Below, one piece after another: positions 7,480-14,114 of a stretch of DNA of 15,375 nt. The stretch lies in contig JALXER010000258.1 in the NCBI GenBank assembly GCA_027069385.1, positions 1 through 15,375 on the forward strand, read 5' to 3'. How positions within the stretch are numbered: the stretch's first letter is position 1; every line of letters begins with the position of its first letter. The notes under the pieces were generated by a model. It ran no database searches, was not told the origin of the DNA, and saw nothing but the letters and a program-made list of their open reading frames with translations. This DNA is from Paracoccaceae bacterium (GTDB lineage: Bacteria > Pseudomonadota > Alphaproteobacteria > Rhodobacterales > Rhodobacteraceae). Both the position numbers and the translations under genes were made by a program.

Positions 7480-7696
7480 CTCGGCGGTTTGGGCCGCGCC
7501 GGACAGGGTGGCCCCCTTTCCAAGCGGCCCACGCCGCTGAGATGAAGCGGATTTGACGTCCTTCGGATTTGGCAGATTTTCCGCCTTACGGCTTCGCAAC
7601 CCCTTGAAATAGAGCCACTATTCCTGCGGGCCTGCTCATGGTCAGGCGAAAAATCTGACAAACCGGTGGTGCCGGAGTAATGGGTCCTGACCCTAG
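7429..7696. mobile_element. MITE-like element with perfect 19 bp terminal inverted repeats and CTAG ends
   Basis: CTAGGGTCAGGACCCATTA at 7429-7447 is repeated exactly in inverted form at 7678-7696. Beyond these 19 bp the arms remain similar for about another 20 bases (TCCG...CCACCGG...GTCA(A/G)AT). Inner sequences are also repeated in inverted form: CGTCAAATCCGC (7463-7474) against 7547-7558, and 7569-7585 against 7645-7661. No transposase or other ORF is inside. CTAG is self-complementary, so it may be a 4 bp target duplication around a 260 bp element or part of a longer terminal repeat. CTAG-type targets and short GGG ends are known for some IS5-family elements, so mobilisation by such an enzyme in trans is plausible. 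It separates two convergent genes and supplies the last codons and the stop of the kinase gene. Confidence 0.8.
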
Positions 7697-8283
7697 GCTG
7701 ACCGCGCCGCGGCAAGCAGTTTGCGCCCCAGTACAAAGACGGCAATCAGCCCCAGCAGCATCCAGCTGGTCTGGGCCAGAATACCGGCCAGCGCCAGCGC
7801 GTTTGACGAAAACAGCAGGCCAAGCGTGACATAGCCGCCGACCCAGATCAGTTCTCCTAGCCCGCCCCAGAGCACAAAGGAAACCGGCGGGAACCGGCTG
7901 ATGCCGCTGCCATAGCTGATCCACGGCCCGACCGGTGCCAGCAGCCAGCGGCTTAGAAACACCCCCACACCGCCCCATTTTTGCGAAAAGGCGCGGGCGC
8001 GGTCCATTTGCTTTTTGCGCTTGGGGGCGTTTGACAGGCGTTTTTCCAGCGCCGCCCCGCCATAAGAGCCGATGGCATAGGCGCTCAGATCGCCCAGCAT
8101 GGCAGTGCCAAAGGCAACCAGCAGCAAGGCGACCAGATCGATATCGCCACCGGGCACAAACGCACCGGCCAGCACCAGCAGGATCGTGCCGGGCAGCGGA
8201 ATGCCCAGACAGGCCAGATAGATACAGACCGCCAGAATCGATAGCCCGTAATCGGCAATCAGCAATAGCAGGGTGTCGGTCAT
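7693..8283 (-). CDS. DedA-family (VTT domain) inner-membrane protein
   Basis: Polytopic protein of 196 aa, the usual DedA size. It shows the family layout: an early hydrophobic stretch with the re-entrant CLGIPLPGTILLVLAGAF segment, then AMLGDLSAYAIGSYGG, a central FLSRWLLAPVGPWISYGSG loop (compare the F..RF.P..R......G motif) and two C-terminal helices. DedA/VTT proteins are proposed undecaprenyl-phosphate or phospholipid flippases needed for envelope integrity and proton-motive-force maintenance. Its ATG overlaps the stop of the upstream gene (ATGA at 8280-8283), indicating translational coupling; it is the last gene of the long minus-strand cluster. Its TAG stop is formed by the CTAG at the right end of the MITE-like element, so the coding end is intact but the element begins immediately after it. 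Confidence 0.88.
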   Translation of the reverse strand: MTDTLLLLIADYGLSILAVCIYLACLGIPLPGTILLVLAGAFVPGGDIDLVALLLVAFGTAMLGDLSAYAIGSYGGAALEKRLSNAPKRKKQMDRARAFSQKWGGVGVFLSRWLLAPVGPWISYGSGISRFPPVSFVLWGGLGELIWVGGYVTLGLLFSSNALALAGILAQTSWMLLGLIAVFVLGRKLLAAARSA

Positions 8284-8615
8284 TCGGGGCTGCCCGCCTC
8301 GCGCAGTAACCGATAGATTTTCGCCTCCAACTCGGGGTAGGGAATACCGGTCTGGCGGGAAATCTCGGTCAGGGACAGGCGGACCGAGCCGGAATCGCGC
8401 GGCAGGTCCAGCCCGTCGATCAGCACCTGCCGGTCAACATCGTAAGAGCGCGCCACATAGCCGATGGGCATCCATTTTTCCAGCGGGGCATTGGCGTGAC
8501 TGGCCCAATAGACCAGCCCGACGCCGATGCGGACGGCCAGCGCCAGCGTGACCAGCGTAACCAGCACAAAGCTGATCAGCAACAACCGGTGTTTGTGCCA
8601 AAGACGACCTATCAT
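8280..8615 (-). CDS. Small membrane-anchored protein with HTH-like C-terminal region (111 aa)
   Basis: Not recognised as a named family. One hydrophobic helix near the N-terminus (LLLISFVLVTLVTLALAVRIG, roughly residues 11-31) would anchor it in the inner membrane. The remaining soluble part contains two helix-turn-helix-like segments: MPIGYVARSYDVDRQVLIDG, and SLTEISRQTGIPYPELEAKI near the C-terminus. They may bind DNA or a partner protein; this is pattern reading only. The chosen ATG at 8615 overlaps the P450 stop (ATGA, 8612-8615). An in-frame ATG six codons earlier (8633) is possible but lies within the P450 gene. Its own stop overlaps the DedA start by 4 nt. The position between P450 and DedA in a coupled cluster suggests a shared envelope function. 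Confidence 0.78.
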   Translation of the reverse strand: MIGRLWHKHRLLLISFVLVTLVTLALAVRIGVGLVYWASHANAPLEKWMPIGYVARSYDVDRQVLIDGLDLPRDSGSVRLSLTEISRQTGIPYPELEAKIYRLLREAGSPE

Positions 8616-9769
8616 AACGGCCCCCATGCGCAAGGCAGGTTCAGCACGCCGCGAAATGCCCAGCCGCCAAGGCGCACCGGTTCGCCGGTCAGGCGCAGGT
8701 CGGGCAGGGCATCAAACAGCATCGGCAGGGCGACCTCGGCCACCAGCGCCTTGCTGGCCCATGCACCGGCGCAGAAATGCGGACCGGCACCAAAGGCAAT
8801 ATGCTTGCTGGCGTCGCGGGTAACATCGAACCTTTGCGGGTTCTGGAAATGTTTCTCGTCATGATTGGCCGAGCCGAGCATGAAAAACACGTCATCCCCC
8901 GTGGCAAAATCCACCCCCGACAGGCTGGCATCGCGGGCGATACGACGCGGAGACATGCCAATCGGCGACAGCCAGCGAACGTATTCCTCAAAGGCCTGTA
9001 TCCACGCAACCTTGCCGTCCAGCAGCAGTTGGAGCTGTTCGGGGTGGGTCAGCAAGGCCCAGATCAGCCCGGCGATCACGTCGCGCGGCTCGTTCTGGCC
9101 GCCGGTGATGGTCAGCTTGATATTGGCGCGGATGCTGGCATCGGGCAGGCCGGCGCGGCGCATGACCGACAGCATGTCCAGCCCGTCACCCGCCGGCGTG
9201 GCATCGATGGCCGCGTCGATTTTGGCGGTGGCGGCGTGGCAGGCGGCCTCGACGGTTTTATCGCCGGTATAATTGGCTATCCCGTCGATCATCGCCTGCG
9301 AGGTCTGGTCCATTTCCTGCCATGTCAGCGCAAAGACCCCCGACAGGATGCGCAGCGCCTCGCCCGACAGGCGCGTGGCGAAACCGGTAAACAGATCGCC
9401 CGACCCCGACGGGCCAAGATCGTTGATCACCTTCGCCGCGGCGTCGCGAAACTGCGCCGTCCATGTGTCGCGCACCGCGCGCGGCGAAACGGTGGGGAAA
9501 ATGGCCTTGCGCTCGACCATATGGGCCGCGCCATCCTTGCGCATCAGGTTTTCGCCCAGCAGCATCGTCATCAGCCCCTCGGGCTGGGAGGAAGAAAACG
9601 TGGCGATATCCGGCTCGGCCGCCTTGATGTCGTCAAGGCGGGTCAGCAGGGTGCGGCGCAGTTCGGGCACATAGGCAATCGGGGTGTGGGCGCGCATGGC
9701 GCGCAGGGCCGGATACGGGTCTTGCCAGAATTCGGCCAGATCAAGGTGAACGGTCGGTGCGGTGCTCAT
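8612..9769 (-). CDS. Cytochrome P450 (385 aa)
   Basis: Soluble bacterial-type P450 with no N-terminal anchor. The haem-binding motif FGAGPHFCAG (Cys333 as the thiolate ligand) and the K-helix ExxR (Glu262-Arg265 in EEYVRWLSP) are present. The I-helix reads ITGGQNEPRD (221-230) instead of the common (A/G)Gx(D/E)T(T/S), so the acid-alcohol pair used for O2 protonation is replaced by Asn-Glu. Substrate unknown; the subfamily cannot be assigned. The ATG follows the VWA gene stop by three bases, with GAAGG upstream, so the two are co-translated. No ferredoxin or reductase partner is in the window, so electrons must come from elsewhere. The length is slightly below the usual 400-420 aa for bacterial members but all essential regions are present. 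Confidence 0.95.
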   Translation of the reverse strand: MSTAPTVHLDLAEFWQDPYPALRAMRAHTPIAYVPELRRTLLTRLDDIKAAEPDIATFSSSQPEGLMTMLLGENLMRKDGAAHMVERKAIFPTVSPRAVRDTWTAQFRDAAAKVINDLGPSGSGDLFTGFATRLSGEALRILSGVFALTWQEMDQTSQAMIDGIANYTGDKTVEAACHAATAKIDAAIDATPAGDGLDMLSVMRRAGLPDASIRANIKLTITGGQNEPRDVIAGLIWALLTHPEQLQLLLDGKVAWIQAFEEYVRWLSPIGMSPRRIARDASLSGVDFATGDDVFFMLGSANHDEKHFQNPQRFDVTRDASKHIAFGAGPHFCAGAWASKALVAEVALPMLFDALPDLRLTGEPVRLGGWAFRGVLNLPCAWGPL

Positions 9770-9772
9770 GCG

Positions 9773-10957
9773 TTACCTTCCCAGTTCTTTCATGCCCGAT
9801 TCGATGCCTTTCAGGGTCATCGGATGCATGCGGTTTTCGAAAATCTCGCGGATCATCCTGGTGGAATGGGTGTATTCCCACTGGTTTTGCGGCACCGGAT
9901 TGATCCAGATATGGTCGGGCCACTGTTCGCGGGCGCGTTGCAGCCATGTCTGGCCTGCCTCGGCGTTATAGTGCTCATTGGCACCGCCGACATAGGCGAC
10001 CTCGTAAGGCGACATGGCCGCGTCCCCCACAAATATACATTTATAATCAGGGCCATAGGTATGCAGCACATCCCAAGTCGGGGTCACCTGATCCCAGCGG
10101 CGGGCATTGTCGCGCCAGACGCCCTCATACAGGCAATTGTGGAAATAGAAGTATTCCATATGCTTGAATTCGCTGCGCGCCGCCGAGAAAAGCTCCTCTA
10201 CCAGCTTGATATGCGGATCCATGGAGCCGCCCACATCGAGGAAAAGCAGCACCTTGACGGCGTTGCGGCGCTCGGGACGGGTTTGCACATCAAGATAGCC
10301 GTGTTCGGCGGTGGCGCGGATGGTGTTGTCGAGATCGAGTTCGTCCTCGGCCCCGGCGCGCGCCCAGCGGCGCAGCCGTTTCAGCGCCATTTTGATGTTG
10401 CGCGTGCCCAGTTCGACACTGTCATCCAGATTGCGAAACTGGCGTTTGTCCCAGACCTTGACGGCGCGCTGATGGCGCGATTCCTGCTGGCCGATGCGCA
10501 CGCCTTCGGGGTTATAGCCATAGGCCCCGAACGGCGACGTGCCCGCGGTGCCGATCCATTTGGAGCCGCCCTGATGGCGTTTTTCCTGCTCTTTCAACCG
10601 CTCGGCCAGGGTTTTCATCAACGCGTCAAAGCCGCCCAGACTCTCGATTTTGGCCATTTCTTCGGGCGACAGGTGCTTTTCGGCCAGCTTGCGCAACCAT
10701 GCTTCGGGGATCTCGGTCTGTTCGACAATATCGGCCAGTGTCAGCCCCTCCAGCCCCTTGAAGGTGGCAGAAAACACCTGATCAAAGCGGTCGAGGTGGC
10801 GTTCGTCTTTCACCATAGTGATGCGGGCAAGGTAATAGAAGCCCTCGACGTCATACATCACCAGCGCCGCGTCCATGGCCTCCAGAAAGGACAGGAATTC
10901 GCGCAGGGATACCGGAATTTTGGCATCGCGCAGATTGGTGAAAAAGCGCAGAAACAT
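9773..10957 (-). CDS. CoxE-like von Willebrand factor A (VWA) domain protein
   Basis: A 394-aa protein with an N-terminal helical region of about 230 residues (MFLRFFTNLRDAKIPVSLREF at the start, split here as MFLRFFTNLRDAKIP and VSLREF) and a C-terminal VWA domain beginning VKVLLFLDVGGSMDPHI. The MIDAS metal site normally reads DxSxS; here it is D241-V-G-G-S245, the first Ser being Gly. GDAAMSPYEV later in the domain may supply the distal Asp. CoxE-like VWA proteins work with MoxR-family AAA+ ATPases in metal-cofactor insertion or complex remodelling (CoxD/CoxE, NorQ/NorD, CbbQ/CbbO, RavA/ViaA are precedents). The matching ATPase gene is at 13116-13955 in the same direction. It lies three bases after the 54-aa membrane protein and three before the P450. 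The client is unknown; the adjacent P450 is one candidate by position only. Confidence 0.88.
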   Translation of the reverse strand: MFLRFFTNLRDAKIPVSLREFLSFLEAMDAALVMYDVEGFYYLARITMVKDERHLDRFDQVFSATFKGLEGLTLADIVEQTEIPEAWLRKLAEKHLSPEEMAKIESLGGFDALMKTLAERLKEQEKRHQGGSKWIGTAGTSPFGAYGYNPEGVRIGQQESRHQRAVKVWDKRQFRNLDDSVELGTRNIKMALKRLRRWARAGAEDELDLDNTIRATAEHGYLDVQTRPERRNAVKVLLFLDVGGSMDPHIKLVEELFSAARSEFKHMEYFYFHNCLYEGVWRDNARRWDQVTPTWDVLHTYGPDYKCIFVGDAAMSPYEVAYVGGANEHYNAEAGQTWLQRAREQWPDHIWINPVPQNQWEYTHSTRMIREIFENRMHPMTLKGIESGMKELGR

Positions 10958-10960
10958 GGC

Positions 10961-11125
10961 CTAGACCAGCTTGCCGATGATCAGCGCCACGAACAGCGTT
11001 ACCACCATGGCGATCATGCCGAACACCACGCCATAAAGCGCCCGATCGGCCGGTTTGCCGCCGCGTTTGGCCGCCAGCCCCCAGCCGAGGGCCATGCCAA
11101 GGGCAAATACGATAGGATAGATCAT
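10961..11125 (-). CDS. Small two-helix membrane protein (54 aa)
   Basis: A short gene easily missed by length cut-offs. It encodes an N-terminal hydrophobic helix (MIYPIVFALGMALGWGLA), a basic loop (AKRGGKPADRAL) and a second helix (VVFGMIAMVVTLFVALIIGK), ending in LV. The ATG at 11125 has AAGGA six bases upstream. Spacing supports it: 13 bases after the lipoprotein stop and three bases before the VWA start. The basic loop between two helices predicts both ends outside if the positive-inside rule holds. The likely role is as a membrane partner or anchor for products of the same cluster; no family recognised. Confidence 0.78.
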   Translation of the reverse strand: MIYPIVFALGMALGWGLAAKRGGKPADRALYGVVFGMIAMVVTLFVALIIGKLV

Positions 11126-11138
11126 GGGCGTTCCTTTG

Positions 11139-12425
11139 TCAGTTTGAACCGGGGATCAGATTGGCGATTTCGGCCTGCGCATTGGCGATGCGCGCCGCGT
11201 CGGGACCGAACGCATAGCGCGCCTGTGACAGGCTTTCGCGGCGGGCGCGCTCGGCCTCGGCATTGCGGCCAAGCTGTTGCAGCGCCAGCGCCCGCAGCCC
11301 TTGCAGGCCCGATATCAGCACCGGATCGCCAAAGCGGCGCGCCACGCGCAATGCCGGATCGGCGATGGTCAGCATATCGTCATAGCGCCCGGATGCCAGC
11401 GCAATCGCCGACATGTGCATGGCAGCCAGCGCAGTGCGCAGGTCGTCGGGGCCAAGGCGTTGCAGCGCCAGGGCATAGGCCTCTTGAAAAGCGGGGGCGG
11501 CAAGGTCGGGGCGGTCGCGCAGGTAAAGGCGGCCATAGACAAGCAGCGAATGCACCAGCCGGTGATCACCAAGGGGGCGCGCGGCGGCAATGGCCTGAGC
11601 GGCCGCCGCCCGACGGCGCGCGCGCGGGTTGGCCCCGATCATCGCGGTCTCGATCAGGGTTTCCCAGTTGGGCGCATCGCGGGCACCCGTGCAGTCACGG
11701 CGCCCCGACGGGTTGACGTCGTTCAGAATGCGCCCAACCAGCGGCGCGGCGGCGGCGCGGCCCATGCCGGTGCTTAGGCGCGGATCATAGAGCACCCGCA
11801 GGATCAGCAGATCATAAGGGGTAAGGGCGTTAAAGACGTTGTCATCGTTGAACACGGTGCCGGACACGCGATACAGGTCGTTGACCGGTCCAAGGGATTG
11901 GGCCAGTTCCTCGTTCAGGCAGGCGCGCACCACATAGGGTGCGGCGTTGTCGGGAATAAAGATCGCGGCGCGGGTCAGGCGTTGCTGGCGCGACCAGCGC
12001 TCCGAGTTACCGGCCAGATACTCGGCCCATGTGCTGACCCCGGGGGCAACAAAACAAGCCGCCGTAGGAAAGGCGCGGCGCAGGGCGGCGGCGGGGACTT
12101 GCTGCACGCGGATCAGCGCGTTGCCTCCGACCAGCGAAATATCGATGCGGGAACTTTCCGAGATACGCTGGATCACGCCAGCCAAATCGTCGCGATAGGC
12201 CGACAGGCTGCCCGATATGGACACCGTAACCGGCCCGTCATAGCGCAGAAGCCGCGGAATGGTCTGGCCCGATTCGGTTTTGAAGACCAGATCCAGAAAT
12301 TCCTGCGCAATCACGCCATTGCTGCGCCTGACCGAAGTGCCGCCTTCGGGCGGGGTGGCGGTGGGCGTGGTGCAACCGGCCAGCGCCACGATCAGGGCGA
12401 TATATGCAAAGACCCTAACGCGCAT
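11139..12425 (-). CDS. DUF2927-like lipoprotein with TPR-like C-terminal region (428 aa)
   Basis: The signal peptide MRVRVFAYIALIVALAGC ends in a lipobox (LAGC) with Cys18 as the lipidation site; the following Thr argues for the outer membrane. Residues about 35-200 contain VIAQEFLDLVFKTESGQ, IPRLLRYDGPVTVSISG, CLNEELAQSLG and LTPYDLLILRVLYDPRLSTGM, which fit DUF2927 proteins common in Rhodobacterales. The last about 140 residues are Ala/Leu-rich helical repeats (YGRLYLRDRPDLAAPAFQEA, AMHMSAIALASGRYDDM, LRALALQQLGRNAEAERARR) typical of TPR-like units, suggesting a protein-binding scaffold in the periplasm. The start at 12425 overlaps the GNAT gene by 11 nt; a start at 12461 would spoil the signal peptide. 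Function unknown. Confidence 0.82.
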   Translation of the reverse strand: MRVRVFAYIALIVALAGCTTPTATPPEGGTSVRRSNGVIAQEFLDLVFKTESGQTIPRLLRYDGPVTVSISGSLSAYRDDLAGVIQRISESSRIDISLVGGNALIRVQQVPAAALRRAFPTAACFVAPGVSTWAEYLAGNSERWSRQQRLTRAAIFIPDNAAPYVVRACLNEELAQSLGPVNDLYRVSGTVFNDDNVFNALTPYDLLILRVLYDPRLSTGMGRAAAAPLVGRILNDVNPSGRRDCTGARDAPNWETLIETAMIGANPRARRRAAAAQAIAAARPLGDHRLVHSLLVYGRLYLRDRPDLAAPAFQEAYALALQRLGPDDLRTALAAMHMSAIALASGRYDDMLTIADPALRVARRFGDPVLISGLQGLRALALQQLGRNAEAERARRESLSQARYAFGPDAARIANAQAEIANLIPGSN

Positions 12426-12855
12426 ATTTAATAAACGGCGTCTTGGTTGCCACCTTGTCATACAGGCGCCGCCCGTCGGTGTTGAAATCCTGCGTCAGCC
12501 AATAGACCGAAGGGCAACCGGCAGCATCGGCGGCCTGATAAACCGCGTTGATCAGCGCCTTGCCCACGCCCTTACCGCGCAGCTCGGGGGCGGTGTACAG
12601 GTCTTGCAGATAAACCACCGATTCGAGCTTCCAGCCGTGGCGGTGGAACAGGTAATGCACCAGCCCGACGGGTTTGCCATCCTGCACGGCCAGCAAGCCG
12701 TGGAATTCATGTTCGTCATTGGACAGCATACGGTTAAAGGCCACCTCGTACATGGTGTCGGGCAGTTCGGTTTCGTAATAATCCAGATAACCGCGCCATA
12801 GCTGTGCCCATGCGGGGCGGTCGGTTTCGGTTAGCGGGCGAATGGATAGTGACAT
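12415..12855 (-). CDS. GNAT-family N-acetyltransferase (146 aa)
   Basis: Acetyl-CoA-dependent acetyltransferase of normal GNAT size. Motif A is VVYLQDLYTAPELRGKGVGK, with the pyrophosphate-binding R-G-K-G-V-G at 93-98. Before it are LLAVQDGKPVGLVHYLF beta strands, and after it VYWLTQDFNTDGRRLYDKV, as in HPA2/spermidine-acetyltransferase-like members. The substrate (small amine or protein N-terminus) is unknown. I chose ATG 12855 (MSLSIRPLTE), which begins the fold; the frame continues upstream to 12996 through the palindrome region without protein-like sequence. The ribosome site is weak. It is the first gene of the tight minus-strand cluster and its last codons overlap the lipoprotein start by 11 nt. 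Confidence 0.9.
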   Translation of the reverse strand: MSLSIRPLTETDRPAWAQLWRGYLDYYETELPDTMYEVAFNRMLSNDEHEFHGLLAVQDGKPVGLVHYLFHRHGWKLESVVYLQDLYTAPELRGKGVGKALINAVYQAADAAGCPSVYWLTQDFNTDGRRLYDKVATKTPFIKYAR

Positions 12856-12984
12856 CGGGGCTTGCTCTGATTGGTTGGCGTGTTTTACGCGTGCATTGGC
12901 ATAGCATAGTTGGGATTTTTGCCGATGGCTAGGGCCGTAAAGCGTTGAAAACCGCGGCTGGAATCTGCCCGTGCCGGGGGCGGT

Positions 12985-13020
12985 AAACCGAACCACTAAA
13001 CCGGTTTAGTGGTTCGGTTT
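12985..13020. promoter_or_regulatory. Perfect 36 bp palindrome between moxR and the GNAT gene
   Basis: The 18-base arm AAACCGAACCACTAAACC (12985-13002) is followed with no spacer by its exact complement to 13020, centred on ACC|GGT. It lies in the 260 bp gap after moxR and about 130 bp upstream of the GNAT start. The central ACTAAACCGGTTTAGT looks like dyad operators of TetR-type regulators; alternatively the RNA could form a terminator hairpin for moxR. On the minus strand it is followed only by TTTACC, so it is a poor intrinsic terminator. Weaker inverted repeats lie nearby: 13069-13082 (CGGTTC AG GAACCG), CGTTTT/AAAACG near 13100-13113, and GCAATA/TATTGC near 13038-13055. The rest of the gap holds no gene. 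Confidence 0.7.
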
Positions 13021-13115
13021 TGGTTGCGGAAAACGATGCAATAACAATGTATTGCGTTGATTTTAGCGGTTCAGGAACCGGCGAAAAACCGACGGTGATC
13101 GTTTTGGAAAACGGC

Positions 13116-13955
13116 CTAGCGCCGCCCTCGCGCCATAAAGGCAAGCCGTTCAAAAAGATGCACGTCCTGTTCGTTCTTCAGCAAGGCACCGTGCAGCCGC
13201 GGCAGGCTTTCATTGGAGTCGCGGCGCAGGTCCGCCGCGTCCAGATCCTCGGCCAGCAGCAGTTTGAGCCAGTCCAGCACCTCGGATGTGCTCGGCTTTT
13301 TCTTCAGGCCCGGCGTTTCGCGCAGTTCATAGAATTGGGTAAGCGCCGCCTCTACCAGCGATTTCTTGATGTCGGGGAAATGCACATCGATGATTTGCTG
13401 CATGGTGTCGGCATCGGGAAACCGGATGTAATGAAAGAAACAGCGGCGCAGAAACGCGTCGGGCAGTTCCTTTTCGTTATTCGAGGTGATGATCACGATC
13501 GGGCGCTGGCGCGCGCTGATGGTCTGGCCGGTTTCGTAGACGTGAAACGCCATTTTGTCCAACTCCTGCAACAGATCGTTGGGAAATTCGATATCGGCCT
13601 TGTCGATTTCGTCGATCAGCAGCAGCATGCGCCGGTCGCTGTCAAACGCCTGCCAAAGCTTGCCCGGTTTGATATAATTGGCCACGTCATTGACGCGCTT
13701 GTCGCCCAGCTGGCTGTCGCGCAGGCGCGATACGGCGTCGTATTCATAAAGGCCCTGCTGGGCCTTGGTGGTGGATTTGATGTTCCATTCCAGCATCGGG
13801 ATATCCAGCGCCCGCGCCACCTGTCGGGCCAGTTCGGTCTTGCCGGTGCCCGGCTCTCCTTTGACCAGCAACGGCCGCTCCAGCGTGATTGCCGCGTTCA
13901 CCGCCACCTGTAAATCGTCGGTAGCCACATAGTTTTTCGTGCCTTCAAAGCGCAT
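13116..13955 (-). CDS. MoxR-family AAA+ ATPase
   Basis: A 279-aa cytoplasmic ATPase. Walker A is GEPGTGKT (33-40), Walker B LLLIDE (111-116), sensor 1 IITSNNEKE (about 155-163) and arginine finger RR at 170-171 in DAFLRRCFF. The N-terminus MRFEGTKNYVATDDL and the LYEYDAVSRLRDSQLG insertion are typical of the MoxR group that pairs with CoxE-like VWA proteins. Such ATPases form hexamers that remodel a client, often to insert a metal cofactor; the partner VWA gene lies downstream at 9773-10957. The GGGGA ribosome site sits five bases before ATG 13955. It is divergent from dksA (159 bp) and separated from the GNAT gene by 260 bp, so it may be a separate transcript. The lid domain is complete and the length is normal. 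Confidence 0.93.
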   Translation of the reverse strand: MRFEGTKNYVATDDLQVAVNAAITLERPLLVKGEPGTGKTELARQVARALDIPMLEWNIKSTTKAQQGLYEYDAVSRLRDSQLGDKRVNDVANYIKPGKLWQAFDSDRRMLLLIDEIDKADIEFPNDLLQELDKMAFHVYETGQTISARQRPIVIITSNNEKELPDAFLRRCFFHYIRFPDADTMQQIIDVHFPDIKKSLVEAALTQFYELRETPGLKKKPSTSEVLDWLKLLLAEDLDAADLRRDSNESLPRLHGALLKNEQDVHLFERLAFMARGRR

Positions 13956-14114
13956 ATTTTCCCCGTCTTGTATCCCAAAGATTAACCAGCTTCACAAATT
14001 CACACAAACTTGCGGATCTTGCTAGTGACAATCCTGCCTATACAGGGTATCTCACAGCCCATAAAGAGCGAAAGGGTGAGTCTGGCAAACCCACCCGCAG
14101 GGAATGGGGTTCTT

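Noticed and set aside
7429..7696. A complete insertion sequence
   Set aside because: Only about 260 bp and no transposase frame; at most a non-autonomous derivative.
8777..11716. A 979-codon open frame on the plus strand across the P450 and VWA genes
   Set aside because: It runs antisense to two well-supported genes with catalytic motifs, has no protein-like domain pattern, and such frames are common opposite GC-rich coding DNA.
12985..13020. The palindrome as a classical intrinsic terminator
   Set aside because: The stem is long, but on the moxR-coding strand it is followed only by TTTA; the four-T run is on the strand with no upstream gene.
13020..13913. A 297-codon plus-strand frame opposite moxR, beginning inside the palindrome region
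   Set aside because: Most of it is antisense to a clear AAA+ ATPase; the part before 13116 shows no ribosome site or recognisable domain.
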